From assembly GCA_010094025.1 (NCBI GenBank), contig ML991824.1:1-64000 (forward strand): a DNA stretch of 64,000 nt, written 5' to 3'. Made by a program: the position numbers and the translations under genes. This document shows positions 29,399 to 40,452 of this stretch, one piece after another. Each line of letters starts with the position of its first letter. Position 1 is the first letter of the stretch. The notes below the pieces were generated by a model. That model saw only the letters and a program-made list of their open reading frames with translations, was not told where the DNA came from and searched no databases. The DNA comes from Viridothelium virens (Eukaryota > Ascomycota > Dothideomycetes > Trypetheliales > Trypetheliaceae).

Positions 29399-30508
29399 CT
29401 ACGGCGGTCCCTCCACCCACGTCAAATACTTTCCATCGGGATGGTCTTTCTCCACTTTGTTCCCCTTCATCCCGTCATCCGTCTCAAACCTGCTGCACGC
29501 CCGATACTCTTCCCAAGTCGCCGCTTTATGGAAATGCGTCTTCCTCGTCACCACACTACACGGCGCCAGGAACGACTTTTCGCTGTTCTTCATCTGTGCA
29601 TCGAGCTTTTTACTCACCTTCCCTTTCTTTATCGCCTTATAAGGCATATCCACGAATTTCTCGTATGCTCCGAACACGACGAAGTCCTTCGGCTCCATGT
29701 CTCCAGAGCGCCAAGGCCGGCAAGGCGGGGGGCATTCTTGCGGTAGAGGCCAGAGGTACATGTAATTCTTGTCGCAAACGTGTTTCTGGGTCTCCGAGAC
29801 GGTCGAGCCGTTCGAGCCGGGTTCTAGGAGAAGGGGAACGAAGGAAGCATCGGCGAAGTCGGTGGTTTTGGCGCTGGAGAGGCCAGGGATGCGGATATAG
29901 GGGTCGTAGAGGAGGGGAAAGCTGTCTGGGTCATTGTGAGAAAGTTCTGAGGAATATGGATGGTTCAGCTCACGGCTTTCGAAGGAGTAGGATGACGCGT
30001 GGCGATCCCAGCGGTAAGTTGCTTCACTGAATTCCTCCAAAACGCCTTTCATTGAGTGTTTGCGACCCTCTGGATCGAATTCTCTGGATCAGCATTTCCT
30101 GTTGTGCAATGCAAAGGAATGCTTACCGCAATCCCACCCACCTCTTACCTCCAACAAAACGAGTCCTTCACTAGGGTCGCGCTTCTCCATAGACACAGAC
30201 TGCGCATCCATATCGTTATCTGCATCATCCGCAGGATGCGTATTATTTGGCAGCCGTGCTCTGTACTCCTTGGGCGGGCCCTTATCGACATAATGGATGT
30301 TATTGACGGAACCGTTTTTGGAGTTAAATGAACTCGTCAAATCCTGATTCAAGGAGTCGTCCTTTTGAGGGTCCAAGATATGTATTGATCTCGCATTCTT
30401 CGGCGCATCGGAAACAGTGAAATCTGGATTTGAACGTGAATGGATAGTGGCGACGGCCTGCGTGCCGAGCAACAACACTGAATAAACGAGTGAAGTGATG
30501 ACTTTCAT
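29399..30508 (-). CDS. Secreted protein of unknown function, 350 residues
   Basis: Two exons, 30508-30127 and 30069-29399, joined across a 57 nt intron (donor GTAAGC; phase 1). The N-terminus is a signal peptide (MKVITSLVYSVLLLGTQAVA). Residues ~20-110 are polar and variable with glycosylation sequons, ending in a dibasic EKR (~107-109) that Kex2 could cut. The C-terminal ~220 residues look folded and hold a few Cys (HVCDKNYMYLWPLPQECPPP). I know no family. A secreted, possibly Kex2-processed protein is inferred; the single processing site and absence of internal repeats argue against a repeat-type peptide precursor. Confidence 0.7.
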
Positions 30509-32408
30509 ACTACGATTTTCGATTCAGAAACAGGATGCAGTACAGAAGAAGGATGCAGACGGGAACATTCGAAATAGGAAGCCGAAACAGATATGGAATA
30601 GGAGCAAAGAGAAAAAAGATAGAGCATTACCGTAGACTCAAAAATCTTACTTAAGCCCCAGCACTACGACATCTGCCAAAGGTAACCGATTGACGTAGGT
30701 CACTCCAACGCAAGCTCTTTGATCGACCTCGACGAGTAGCCGTACGCGTATCACACTTCGCTATCCGCGCAAAGTCGACCAACTGAGCATAGTATGGATC
30801 GCTCCACCAATGGAAGCAATGCTTCTCTCTACTTAAGTCGAAGACCGGTCACAATCCAACAATGCGATTTTGTTGTGAAGCCGAGTTGTAAAGTGTGCGA
30901 CTGCGGGTACAAAGGTGAGGTCTCCGACGATCATGAATGAAGCAAAGTGGTTTGTTGTAGTGTTGGCTTGGCATGGAGTTGGAGAGGGTTGATATCCCAC
31001 GAATCTGACACTCGTCATTTCTGAAAATTCGGCCTCGAATTCGGTCCTGTCAGAACGTTATGCTGGAAGCTTTGATGTCTCCTAAACACAAGGGGTTCGC
31101 AAATGTCGAACGTTGGTAGAAGCAAGGGCGGGGTGTAGTCTTACGATGCGGAGCGGAGTACGGAGTATTACTCTACGATGCTCCGAAACTCCGCTTCTTC
31201 ATAACCTGACCAAATACCACAAATTTCTTTTTCGACTGCCACTAACCCGGACCGACGATTGCATATCTCAAACGGTGAAGGTAAGTTCCTACGTTCTCTC
31301 CTTATCTAGCAGTATAAAAATTATCCGGAAATTCCGACTTCTATTTTTTGGTACAAAACCAGCTTCACCCACCATACAAAACTACCCCTTTTCGACTTTC
31401 CGATGAGAACAACGCAACACCTATGAATCTAGGTAAGCTGATACTGCAAAGATGGACTCTTAGGCTTATTCTCTATCGAATCATATCAAAATATCTTGAG
31501 AGTTCCAATTTTCATTTTTGTATGCAAAATACGTACACTGGCCCATACAACTTTCATAACCTTGTCCCATCTCATCCCTCCGAAGGCAATATATCAGCAA
31601 CAACAAGGCTAGTTAGACCTGAATTGCGAAGGTGAGATTTAGAAGCTGAGGGCTTTCTAACGGACCCAAAATTATCTTAAAATTCGAAAAAAAATGTTTT
31701 CGACAAATTTACAAAACCCGAAAGCTCTGAACGGCCCTCCGAAACCAGATTTTGTATGGGGGTTTCGCTTCACACCCCACTTTCCCCCACAAAAGCTTTA
31801 TGGAAAGAGAAGATTTTGATAGCGCCAAGACCCCACGAGCTAGCGCTATCAAGCCCCGGGTCGATCATCTAATTATCGACACAGTGAGTGGAGTTATTCA
31901 TGATTGAAGTTGGATTCTGAGGATTTGGGTGAAGCGGCAATTTGAGGACGAGGCGGCCTGTGCGGAGTGCCTAATCGGGCTAGTCACGCTGACTAATCAA
32001 AAGATGGATAAAAACTCATCCAACAATTGAAAGAGTTCTTTGGTCACGACGGTTCTCTATTTAATTTAATTGAAAAGCCAGAAAATATAGAAACATCTGT
32101 TACGCAAGGGCATACAGGTAATGTGTATATACTGTAGATAAATCGGCAGGTGTGACGTCCCACGCTGTCGACTGTCAAGACTGAATGCAGATCAAAATCT
32201 CGTTAACACTGAGGACCTCCCCAACAGTATTGCGACGCTTTGCCACCAACTCCGCCCAATGTCAGGTATTTGTGCGCCAGCTAAAATCCGTGAAAACTTT
32301 TTGAAATTCTAGCAAGAAACCTTCTGAAGTCGAAGCGTTCCCTTCGTCCAGGGTTACGAGATAATTGAGATATTAACAGAGTAAACCTCAGTCACCCTGG
32401 CAGAGTGA
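30509..32408. other. 1.9 kb gene-poor, A+T-rich stretch
   Basis: It lies between the secreted-protein promoter and the 3' end of ILV2. It contains an inverted repeat (AGCGGAGT at 31152-31159, ACTCCGCT at 31188-31195) around a TACGGAGTA motif common in fungal transposon debris, and degenerate repeated units at 31273-31800. Open frames are short and without domains. It is probably a graveyard of small repeats. Confidence 0.45.
31273..31800 (+). repeat. Two or three degenerate ~150-190 bp units
   Basis: Two neighbouring units begin with GTAAGT/GTAAGC (about 31280 and 31431) and share a central block: TATAAAAATTATC...TTCC...TATTTTTTGGTACAAAA in the first and TATCAAAATATCT...TTCC...CATTTTTGTATGCAAAA in the second, each followed by a CCATACAA-type motif. 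A weaker third unit starts near 31632 (CAAAATTATCTTAAAATTCG ... TTTTGTATGGGGG). Similarity is low and was judged by eye. Confidence 0.35.
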
Positions 32409-34614
32409 TCAGCGACCAGATCGCTCCTTCGTCTTGGCTCGCCGCTCCTTTTCTTTCGCTGTTATTATCGTTAGCATCCTAGCTTTAACACGAAGGTTAT
32501 TCTATATGGGTATGAATGACCTACCTTCATCGTATACCAAAAACTCATGTAACGCACTCCCCGCTGGGACCATGGGCAACACCGGGACCTTCTGATCCGT
32601 CACCACCTCCAACAATGCCGGACCTTCCGTCTTCAACAACCACTCGAGCTTTTCCCTCAACTCTTGCGGCTTCACCACCCGCTGCGCCTGGACTCCCATG
32701 GCATCGCCAAGCTTGACGAAATCCGCATTTCGCTGATGCGAGTGCGCAAAGCGGTCATCGAAGAAGAGGCTCTGCCATTGCGTCACCATGCCCTGTTCCT
32801 CATTATTGAGAACGATAATCTTGACGCCGATGTTGAACTCCGCCGCAGTCGACAGCTCGGTCAGAGTCATGGAGAAGCTGGCGTCGCCGTCAACGTCGAT
32901 GACAAGGGCATCCGGCCGGGCGACCTTGGCTCCTATGGACGCCGGGAGCCCGTAGCCCATAGTACCGAGGCCGCCTGAGGTTATCATGGTACGCGGGTGG
33001 CGCCAGCGGAAGTGCTGGGCTGCCCACATCTGGTGTTGGCCGACGCCAGTGCAGATAACGGTATTCTCCTTTTGATCCTTGGTAAGATCGCTGAGGGTCG
33101 CCATGATTGTCTGGGGTTTGATGAGGCCGTTGGCTCCTTCCTTTTCGTAGGCCCACGGGAAGCGCTGTTTCCAGTCACTGATCTGGGACATCCATTCAGG
33201 ACGAGTAGGGATTGAGTTGACGTATGGTAGGAGTGAGGCTAGATTTGCGGCAACATCGCCTTCCACTGCTTCGGTAGCTTGTACGACTTTGTTTATGTTT
33301 TTGGGCATAATTTCGAAGTGGATGATACCGCCTCGCTCTTCTTGTGCAGCAGCCTTGGCCTGTGGTGCAAACTTAGCGATGCTGCCTGTGATCCGGTCGT
33401 CGAAGCGAGCGCCGAGAGCAAGGATTAGATCGGCTTCTTGCATGGCTAGATTTGCAAAAGCGGAACCATGCATGCCAAGCATATGCAAAGATTTCTCGTC
33501 CATTTCATCGAATCCGCCGAGCCCTTGAAGCGTCGTCGTCACAGGAATGCATGCCTTCTCAGAGAGCTCCTTAAGTAATTTTGGACCTTCGGGTCTGGCG
33601 AGGACGCCTTGACCAGCGTAGACGACAGGTTTCTTCGCTTTGTTTATAAGACCAGCGCAACGCTTGAGCGTGTCTTCGAGCTGCTTCTTTGTCGCCTCAC
33701 GGAAAGCAACCTGAGCGGCGCTAGGATGGCAAGGGATGGTGCTGGCAATTGGGATAGGTCGTTTGAGGGTACCTGCAGTGACGTCCTTAGGCAGATCGAC
33801 GAGCACAGGTCCAGGTCTTCCGGATGTCGCGATTTCGAACGCTTCATTAATGCGTCGAGGAAGTTCGGCGATGTTCTTGACCATTACGTTCCACTTCGTG
33901 CACGCTCTTGAGATACCTACAATATCTGCCTCTTGAAATGCATCGGAACCGATTGCTGAGGTGACAACCTGGCCACAGAAGACGACCATGGGTGTACCAT
34001 CCATTAGCGCATCTTGCATTGGCGTCACAACGTTTGTTGCTCCTGGGCCGGAGGTCACAATGACAACCCCTGGTTTTCCTGACGCCCTAGCATATCCTTC
34101 TGCCATGTGCCCAGCTCCTTGCTCGTGTCTTGGGAGAATGAAGTCGAAATGTTTCGAATTATAGATAGCGTCGAACACAGGTAAAATGGCACCTCCGGGA
34201 TAACCAACTATAGAGTAGTCAGAACAATCAAATCTTAGCTACGTCGAACAAGGGAGTCATACAAATATGCTTTACACCCTGTCGTAGCATCATCTCGTGA
34301 AAAATCTCCCCGCCCTTCATGCCTACGAATGAATGATCCATTTCTGGAGCACGGTACGGTTGAAGAGGTTGCACATCGTTCCATCTTGTCTCGCGATTGA
34401 ACGCTGGGCTTGGTATGGCTCGTTTCGGTGCTGGTTGCGCTGCTGTGCTTTGATCTCGACGAGCACTGTCCGAAGTAGGTGATGGTGATGATGTCGTATT
34501 CTTCCTTTGGTTGGGAATTGAGACAGCTGCAGCTGGTGCACTGGACTTGAGAGTTCTCCGTTGAGAATGGTTGAGGCGCTGCAATGCAACACGTGCTTTT
34601 TGGGGTTGAATCAT
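32409..34614 (-). CDS. ILV2: Acetolactate synthase, catalytic subunit (AHAS)
   Basis: Three exons: 34614-34263, 34207-32525 and 32458-32409 (694 residues). The N-terminal ~90 residues are Arg/Ser-rich without acids at the very start (MIQPQKARVALQRLNHSQRR), a mitochondrial targeting sequence. The first junction restores GYPGGAILPVFDAIYNS and the next residues LPRHEQGAGHMAEGYARASG hold the catalytic Glu that activates thiamine diphosphate. Later come GDASFSMTLTELSTA (Mg/ThDP motif) and VKIIVLNNEEQGMVTQWQSL. The last 50 nt exon replaces a dead-end frame with the family-typical tail DEAKEKERRAKTKERSGR. The enzyme makes acetolactate and acetohydroxybutyrate, the first common step of Val, Leu and Ile synthesis. 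Confidence 0.97.
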
Positions 34615-35014
34615 TTTTTTAAGGACGTAACGAAAGACGATAGGCGCAGTCGGAAGCAGCAATGCTGCCCAAAATAATTGAAAATACTGTTACGATTAAC
34701 AGGTCTCTTGGAAACAACTTTCGAGGGGAGAATTGAGTCACACCGAGGCCGCAGGAGAGTAGGAGTCAAAAGTTTATGTGGGGAAGCTGGAAATGGGAGA
34801 GATTCCTTTTTGCCGCCCCCAGTCATACCAGATGCAGCCGAATCCGCACCTATTAGCGCTGTCGATCTGCTCTCGGCTTGTTAGAGCCCCTGTCCCGTCC
34901 TGCGTCATGGTCTATTGATCCCGATATCGCTGTTCGTTAAACAATCCTGGTTGTGGAACAGTACTCTAAACACGCCAAAGACAATAGATCTACTTCGTAC
35001 TCGACATCGGCAAA
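34615..35014. promoter_or_regulatory. Bidirectional promoter, ILV2 / TRAPPC12-like
   Basis: 400 bp between two start codons. It carries a perfect Gcn4/CPC1-type site (see separate entry). No TATA box is obvious for either gene. Confidence 0.55.
34734..34740. promoter_or_regulatory. Gcn4/CPC1 binding site (TGAGTCA)
   Basis: TGAGTCA lies 120 bp upstream of the ILV2 ATG. Gcn4/CPC1 bZIP factors bind TGASTCA and activate amino-acid synthesis genes during starvation (established in yeast and Neurospora). Position and gene function fit well; binding is inferred. Confidence 0.6.
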
Positions 35015-36564
35015 ATGGCACATAGGAGGGAGATCTCCCACGACGATCGACGCAGAGGTATGGCAAAGGCTTCAATTGAGGGCAGCCTCGAAGCAGACTG
35101 AGAATCCTGTTTAGTCCCAATTCCACGGCGAACAACAAGAGGGCCGTTAGAGGACAGCGAGTATGTACGATTGTTTAAGCGTCTGAACTCAAGGATTGAT
35201 TCGTCCTCCTTCCAGTCCTCTTACCGACCCAGACACCGCTCTTGTCTCGCCCCCTCCTAGCCTATCGACACCAATCAATACCACACTTCCAGGTACCTCT
35301 CCACCACCATCCTCCGCCTCCCACCATCTATCTCCCAACCTCGTATCCCCTCCACCTCGCGCCTCCGCTGGCAACCACGCGCCTACCCCCTCCACCGACC
35401 ATCGCGCCCTACCCCGCCCCCGAAAGGACTTCTCCTTCCTCTTCAACCCCACCATCTACCAACCGCTCCCAGCAACCACCATCCCCCCACCCTTCGCGCA
35501 CTCCCCCCACCAACCTCAACCCAACACTCCACTCGCCTCCCTCCTCTCCCACGGCCACTTTCGACACGCCGCCATCTCCTGCGCGACCACCCTCACAAGC
35601 GGCAGCCTACGCGAGCACGATGGGGCCTCCATCTTCGGGCTATTCCAGACCCGTCTGAGCTGCCTGCTGCTGCTGCAATTGACGCCATTGGCGGCGACGG
35701 AGAGCAAGGCGCTGGGGGATTTGACAAGCGACTTCTATCGCGAGGACGGGAGACACGTGGTCCCGTGGGGATTGCGGGTGCTGTGTGTGCGGTTGCAGGC
35801 GCTCGGCTTTGGGGATGCGAGGAGGGGCGTGATGGGGTATTACGAGTTGGGAAGGGAGGCGAGGCAGGAGATTGTGAGGTTGGCGAGGGAAAAGAAGAAG
35901 GATGGAAAGGAGGCGCAGGAGGAGATGGCGATGTGGAAAGATCGGTTGAGGGATTTGGGAGTGAGGGTTGCAGATGCGTTGGTGGAGATGGGTGATTTAG
36001 AGGGAGCGGGGAGATATCTTGCTACCCAAAGGATCCAAGAGGAGGCCGATGAGATGCAAAGGATGAGGATGGCTCTGGTATGGCTGAGGGTCGGAGATGT
36101 GAAGACTGCGCGAAGATATCTCGGTCTCGAGAATGGGGAAATGTATACTGAGGACGGCGAGAAAGCGGTTATGAACGCATTAGTGAAGGTGGCGGAAGGC
36201 GATTACAATGGCGCCTTAACGGAATGGCAGAAATTGAGGGAGCAGATTCCAGAGAATGAAATGGTGTATCAAAATCTAGCAGTCTGCTTGCTCTATACAG
36301 GGCGGATATCAGAGGTAAAATGTCCCCAAACAGCATTTTTTTTACCTGGTCACAAGGTTGACGGCAACATAGGCGCGGTCTCTTCTTGAGGCCTTGATCG
36401 ATAAGCCTGCTTCATTCCACGGTCTGACTTTCAATCTCTCCACGATATATGAGCTTTGCACGGAGCATTCCCGAGATCGGAAGATGGAGCTCGCAGACAG
36501 AGTCGCGGCACATGATCCGACTGAACTAGGATGGGAGAAGAGCACTTCAGATTTCAAATTATGA
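35015..36564 (+). CDS. TRAPPC12-like tetratricopeptide-repeat protein
   Basis: Four exons: 35015-35057, 35115-35160, 35216-36314 and 36373-36564 (459 residues). The two short first exons give MAHRREISHDDRRRVPIPRR followed by TTRGPLEDSDPLTDPDTALV, and the third continues with a Pro/Ser-rich stretch. The folded part begins near PLASLLSHGHFRHAAISCAT and consists of TPR-like helical pairs: RVADALVEMGDLEGAGRYLA, MALVWLRVGDVKTARRYLGL, VKVAEGDYNGALTEWQKLRE and MVYQNLAVCLLYTGRISEA. The last exon ends in FNLSTIYELCTEHSRDRKME. This layout matches TRAPPC12/TTC15, a subunit of the TRAPP III tethering complex in ER-Golgi and autophagic traffic. It converges with RRP3 with only 27 bp between stop codons. 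Confidence 0.8.
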
Positions 36565-36591
36565 AGTAAAAGCATTTCGCAATCGGTCACA

Positions 36592-38118
36592 TTATCCTTC
36601 TTCTCGATCCATTTCGTCTCTGGTCCGCCTCCCTCCATGTCTTCCCCGCATCCGTCCTCCTGAACCTCTTCTTTCCTGCTCATCCTTCAACTGCTTGATA
36701 GCCTCTCGCTGGGCCTCTCCAACTCGCTCACTCAGTATTAATGCCTCTTCCCGCTCTATGTCCGCCTTCTCTTCCAGCTTTCTCCCCAGCGCCTTCTCAA
36801 TCCTCATCAAGATCTCTACATCATACTGGGTTACAACGCTGACTGCGTGTCCACTTTTCCCTGCGCGAGCCGTGCGGCCAACACGGTGAACATATGTCTT
36901 ACTATCGGGTGGAAGATCGAAGTTAATAACTGCATCGACCGAAGGTATATCGAGACCTCGTGCTGCAACGTCGGTCGCGACAAGGATATCTCGACTTCGC
37001 GCGCGAAATTTGTTGAGCGCGCCGAGACGTGCGGACTGTGAGAGCTGACCGTGTAATGGTATCGCGCCAAATCCGAGTGCGCGTAGCATGAACGCAAGAC
37101 GCTGGACTTCATTGACAGTACGACCGAAAACGATAACCATTTGTCCGGCGAATGAAGTACTGAGGAGATAAGTGAGGTAAATGTCTTTGTACTTGTGGGG
37201 AATGAAAATGTACGACTGCAGTAATGTTGAGACAGTCTGGTGTGAGGATGAACTTATGGAGACTCGGAGAGGACTGCTAAGAGAGGCTCGCTGCAGTGAC
37301 TCGACCTTGGAGGACATGGTAGCTGAGAATAGATACGTTCGGCGTTCTCGTGGAAGGACATTGAGAATCTTATCCAGAATAGGACCAAAGTCGAGGTCAA
37401 GAAGTCGATCAGCTTCGTCCATTACGAGGTATTTAAGAGTTCGGAGGGAGAAACCCTTGGTATTTTCGAGATGATCTAGAAGACGACCTGGCGTAGCAAC
37501 AACGACGTGTGGCTTCCTGCCGAGAGCGATAGATTGCGGAACAATATCCTACAGAGATATTACTTTCGTCTCGTATTCAACGTGTCCGCTTCAACTCACC
37601 ATGCCTCCCACGAGGACAGCGCATCGTACCGCTATTTCTGATCCTAGTGCCTCGACTTGCTGTGATATTTGGTATGCCAGCTCTCGCGTAGGCGCAAGGA
37701 TGAGTCCATAGAATGCCTGAGGCTTTTCCCAGAGTGCCTGTAACAAGGGAAGCGCAAAGGCCGCAGTTTTCCCACTTCCTGTCTCAGCCAACCCAATCAC
37801 ATCTCGACCTTGCAATGCCAAAGGTATAGCTTCTGTTTGTATTGGGGTTGGTTCCTTGTAACCTAGTTTGGTGCATGCCTCACATAACTGATCCATAATG
37901 CCAAGGTCCGAAAATTTTCTCTTGCCAGCTATCTGCGTCTCATCGACAGCTTCCACTGGATCAAATTCGTCTTCAGAGATACCCTGTGGCTCAGTATTGC
38001 CATTTTCTTTGGCATTCGCCTTTACTGGATTTTCATCCCGTCGCACTCTATTTGAAGCTTTAGCCTCGATTTGGTCGGTTTTTTGTACGTTCAGTCGTCT
38101 TTTCTTGTTCGAAGACAT
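36592..38118 (-). CDS. RRP3: DEAD-box ATP-dependent RNA helicase RRP3 (DDX47)
   Basis: Two exons, 38118-37600 and 37548-36592 (491 residues), with a 51 nt phase-0 intron. Helicase motifs in order: Q motif ([17 protein letters not shown]), Walker [25 protein letters not shown] ([20 protein letters not shown]), SAT ([20 protein letters not shown]), then RecA-2 with [31 protein letters not shown] and [13 protein letters not shown]. The [14 protein letters not shown] context is typical of RRP3. The N-terminal ~65 residues are charged and disordered; the C-terminus is Arg/Gly-rich ([16 protein letters not shown]). The protein acts in the nucleolus in 18S pre-rRNA processing. Confidence 0.95.
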
Positions 38119-38306
38119 CGCTAGACTTTTAGAAACTTAGCGAAGTCAGAGATGAAGATGCTATTGGAAGTGTCACGGGTATGAGGGTCAAATTTGTTGA
38201 AGACTTTCGTGGCTGTTACCGTATTTGTACTAGTGCATACTGTACAAAGTCTGACCCGCGGTTCCTCCCAGCATCTAGACCTTGATTCTACACAGAATAC
38301 TGTAGG
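38119..38306. promoter_or_regulatory. RRP3 promoter region
   Basis: About 190 bp upstream of the RRP3 ATG before a MITE insertion begins. No clear TATA box. The transposable insertion sits close enough to influence transcription. Confidence 0.35.
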
Positions 38307-38447
38307 TACCTTACCGTGGTCGGGGGGTTCCTTAACTGGTTACTAATATAATGTCATCTCAGTTTAACTGTTCTGATCTTATTGGCCCATATTGAGATAA
38401 CATTATATTGATTACCAGTTAAGGAACCCCCCGACCGCGGTAGGGTA
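38307..38447. mobile_element. MITE copy 2, same family as 28492-28676
   Basis: TA at 38307-38308 and 38446-38447 flank 137 bp. The left arm CCTTACCGTGGTCGGGGGGT... and the inward-read right arm CCCTACCGCGGTCGGGGGGT... match over ~50 bp (both continue TCCTTAACTGGT). The arms are more alike than those of copy 1, so this copy seems younger. It has one TTGGCCCAT block in the centre where copy 1 has a full hairpin, which explains its shorter length. Non-coding. Confidence 0.85.
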
Positions 38448-38958
38448 CGCTCAGCTTCTTCAACTTCAACAAATTCAGTGATGGAAGTCCTTGTTCCAAT
38501 AAGCTTCAGCGAAGATCCCACCTGATTGGCAAATTGCCATAGTAGTCAAGCAAAATCTCTTACATTTCACGATTGAGGACACCCCTTTCTAAGCAGAGCT
38601 CTCAGTGCTATTTCTATTGTCAAGGAGTCTGAGATAGCTCTGTGACTGCTATTCCTTGTTAGATCTGCTGCGTGCTAGGAAAGGACTTGTCATGATACAC
38701 AGAGTTTTCAGTGATCTAGCAGTAAATACGATTGGCCATGAATTCTGTCATTGCTCGTTGCAAATGATCATGCGGCTGATTTGCATTTGGCAAGATACTT
38801 TACATACATGATACATCCAAGGGCTAATCAAGCTACGTGGTTGTGAGATGCGGCACTTGCTACAAGATTACAAATTTATTAGATCCATGCCCCCAAATAA
38901 TGCTGTTCGCGGTCTAAACTCAGTTTCCTGTAAACACGCGGTGTCAAGACTTGAGGTC
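38448..38958. other. Intergenic, 0.5 kb
   Basis: A+T-rich 3' flank of the kinase gene; nothing recognised. Confidence 0.4.
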
Positions 38959-40452
38959 CTAATCTAATTTTGGAAGCCAGGGATCTACACGTAAACTTTC
39001 TATAGTACCCCGTTCCGCTGGCCGCCAACGGAGCATTTTTGATATGAATTCAAGAAACAGCATCTTGTCATCACCTTCAATATGAGAGAGCGAATTTGCT
39101 AGTCCCCTCTCCTTGGGGATGAGCTCCGGGAACTTGAACCTGCCTGGCTGAATTGTCAGCCAAATAAGAGGATTAAGAAGGCACTCCAGTGAATGTGATT
39201 GTACCTTCATTGTCAAAATACTTGGAACTCTTCTTCCCTTGCTTCAGAACGTCTAACGGCGGAGCACCTAACAATGCAATCATGTTTGCCAGATGCCTTT
39301 CATTGGAGAATGTCGGCATCCCAGTTTGAGCGGTATCAAAAGGACCACGTCCTTCAAGCAAGTCCCAAAGCTATATTCAAATTAGCGCGTAATGTTCTTG
39401 AGGGACAGACTTGAAAACAACTATACCAAAGCAGCTAGGTTCCATAAGTCAGCACTGTAGCTCCAACCTCCCGCGAGGATTACCTCAGGAGCGCAGTATT
39501 GATCAGGCTGGATTAGATGATCGTAAAATCGACGTTCGTCTCCGCGGACAGCCAATCCAAGATCGGTAATAACGGGTACTCCCAGACCTTCGGCTGGCAC
39601 ACCAAAATAGTTTCGTGACAGATATATTGTCCGATCTTCTAATTTTTTCTGAGGTAACGGACTCTCTGCTTCATCCTGCGCAACTGTATGTAACACAGCC
39701 TGGTCTCGAAGACCCATTAGGGTATTGTCCGGTTTTAGATCTTTTAGTGACTGTCAGTTATCTAGATGACCCTAAGACCATTTCCATCAGTGCACAACAT
39801 ACCTGTATGGATGATGTGGCATTCAGTATGGAGAAAACTCAACCCTTCTATTATCATTTTGGAGACTACTTTGAGAACATTCGATGGGATAACATTCCCC
39901 TGGAAGCGCTGCTGTAAGAGCCAAAGAGGCTCAAGCAACGGCTCGAAGACCATGCAAACATGGGTACCACTTGGGCCGCTTAAGTCGAACGAATCGAGCA
40001 GGGTACGGACAAAACAACGTCCTCTATGCTGCGGGCTTGATTCAGTTACGTGCTTCGTTATCCGCAATTCAGTGTCGGTGGCATCTTCGTTGGTGTAATC
40101 ATTCCTAAGGACTTTTACCACAACATATTTTGGTGGAAGCCAGCGCCACCTGTATTGTTAGTTGCAACGACACGATTGCGAATGTTTGACTGAAGGCATA
40201 CCGATTGAGGTCTTGTGCTAGCCAGACTGTTGAGCTGGTGCCCCAGCCAAGTTTTGCGGCGACTTGATACCTGTTGTTAAGTATCTCATAAATTTGGACG
40301 GGATAGAAGAGTTTAGGCTGATAACAAGGAGCCATCTCCTCTTCGATAGCCTTGTCACTCGTAAGTAGAGTTGCTGACGTAGTAGGTGCCGTACGGGGGA
40401 TTGGTCGAAATAGTTTGCGGGCAAATATTCTCGATATGCTGGACAAACTCAT
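38959..40452 (-). CDS. SRPK-like serine/threonine protein kinase
   Basis: Five exons: 40452-40202, 40149-39803, 39740-39427, 39370-39205 and 39143-38959 (420 residues). Motifs: YQVAAKLGWGTSSTVWLAQD (Gly loop), VVVKVL (ATP-anchoring Lys), then, restored across a junction, HIIHTDLKPDN (catalytic loop), VITDLGLA (DLG in place of DFG, as in SR-protein kinases) and PDQYCAPEVILAGGWSYSAD (activation segment and APE). 'HTDLKPDN' and the DLG variant place it with SRPKs, which phosphorylate Arg/Ser-rich splicing factors. The spacer between catalytic loop and DLG is short (~55 residues) compared with classic SRPKs, and the sequence is rather divergent, so it may be a lineage-expanded SRPK-like kinase. 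The donor at 39426 (GTATAG) is weak. Confidence 0.85.

Noticed and set aside
30509-32408. LTR or virus-derived element in the gene-poor stretch
   Set aside because: No paired long terminal repeats, primer-binding site or recognisable gag, pol or capsid sequence was seen.
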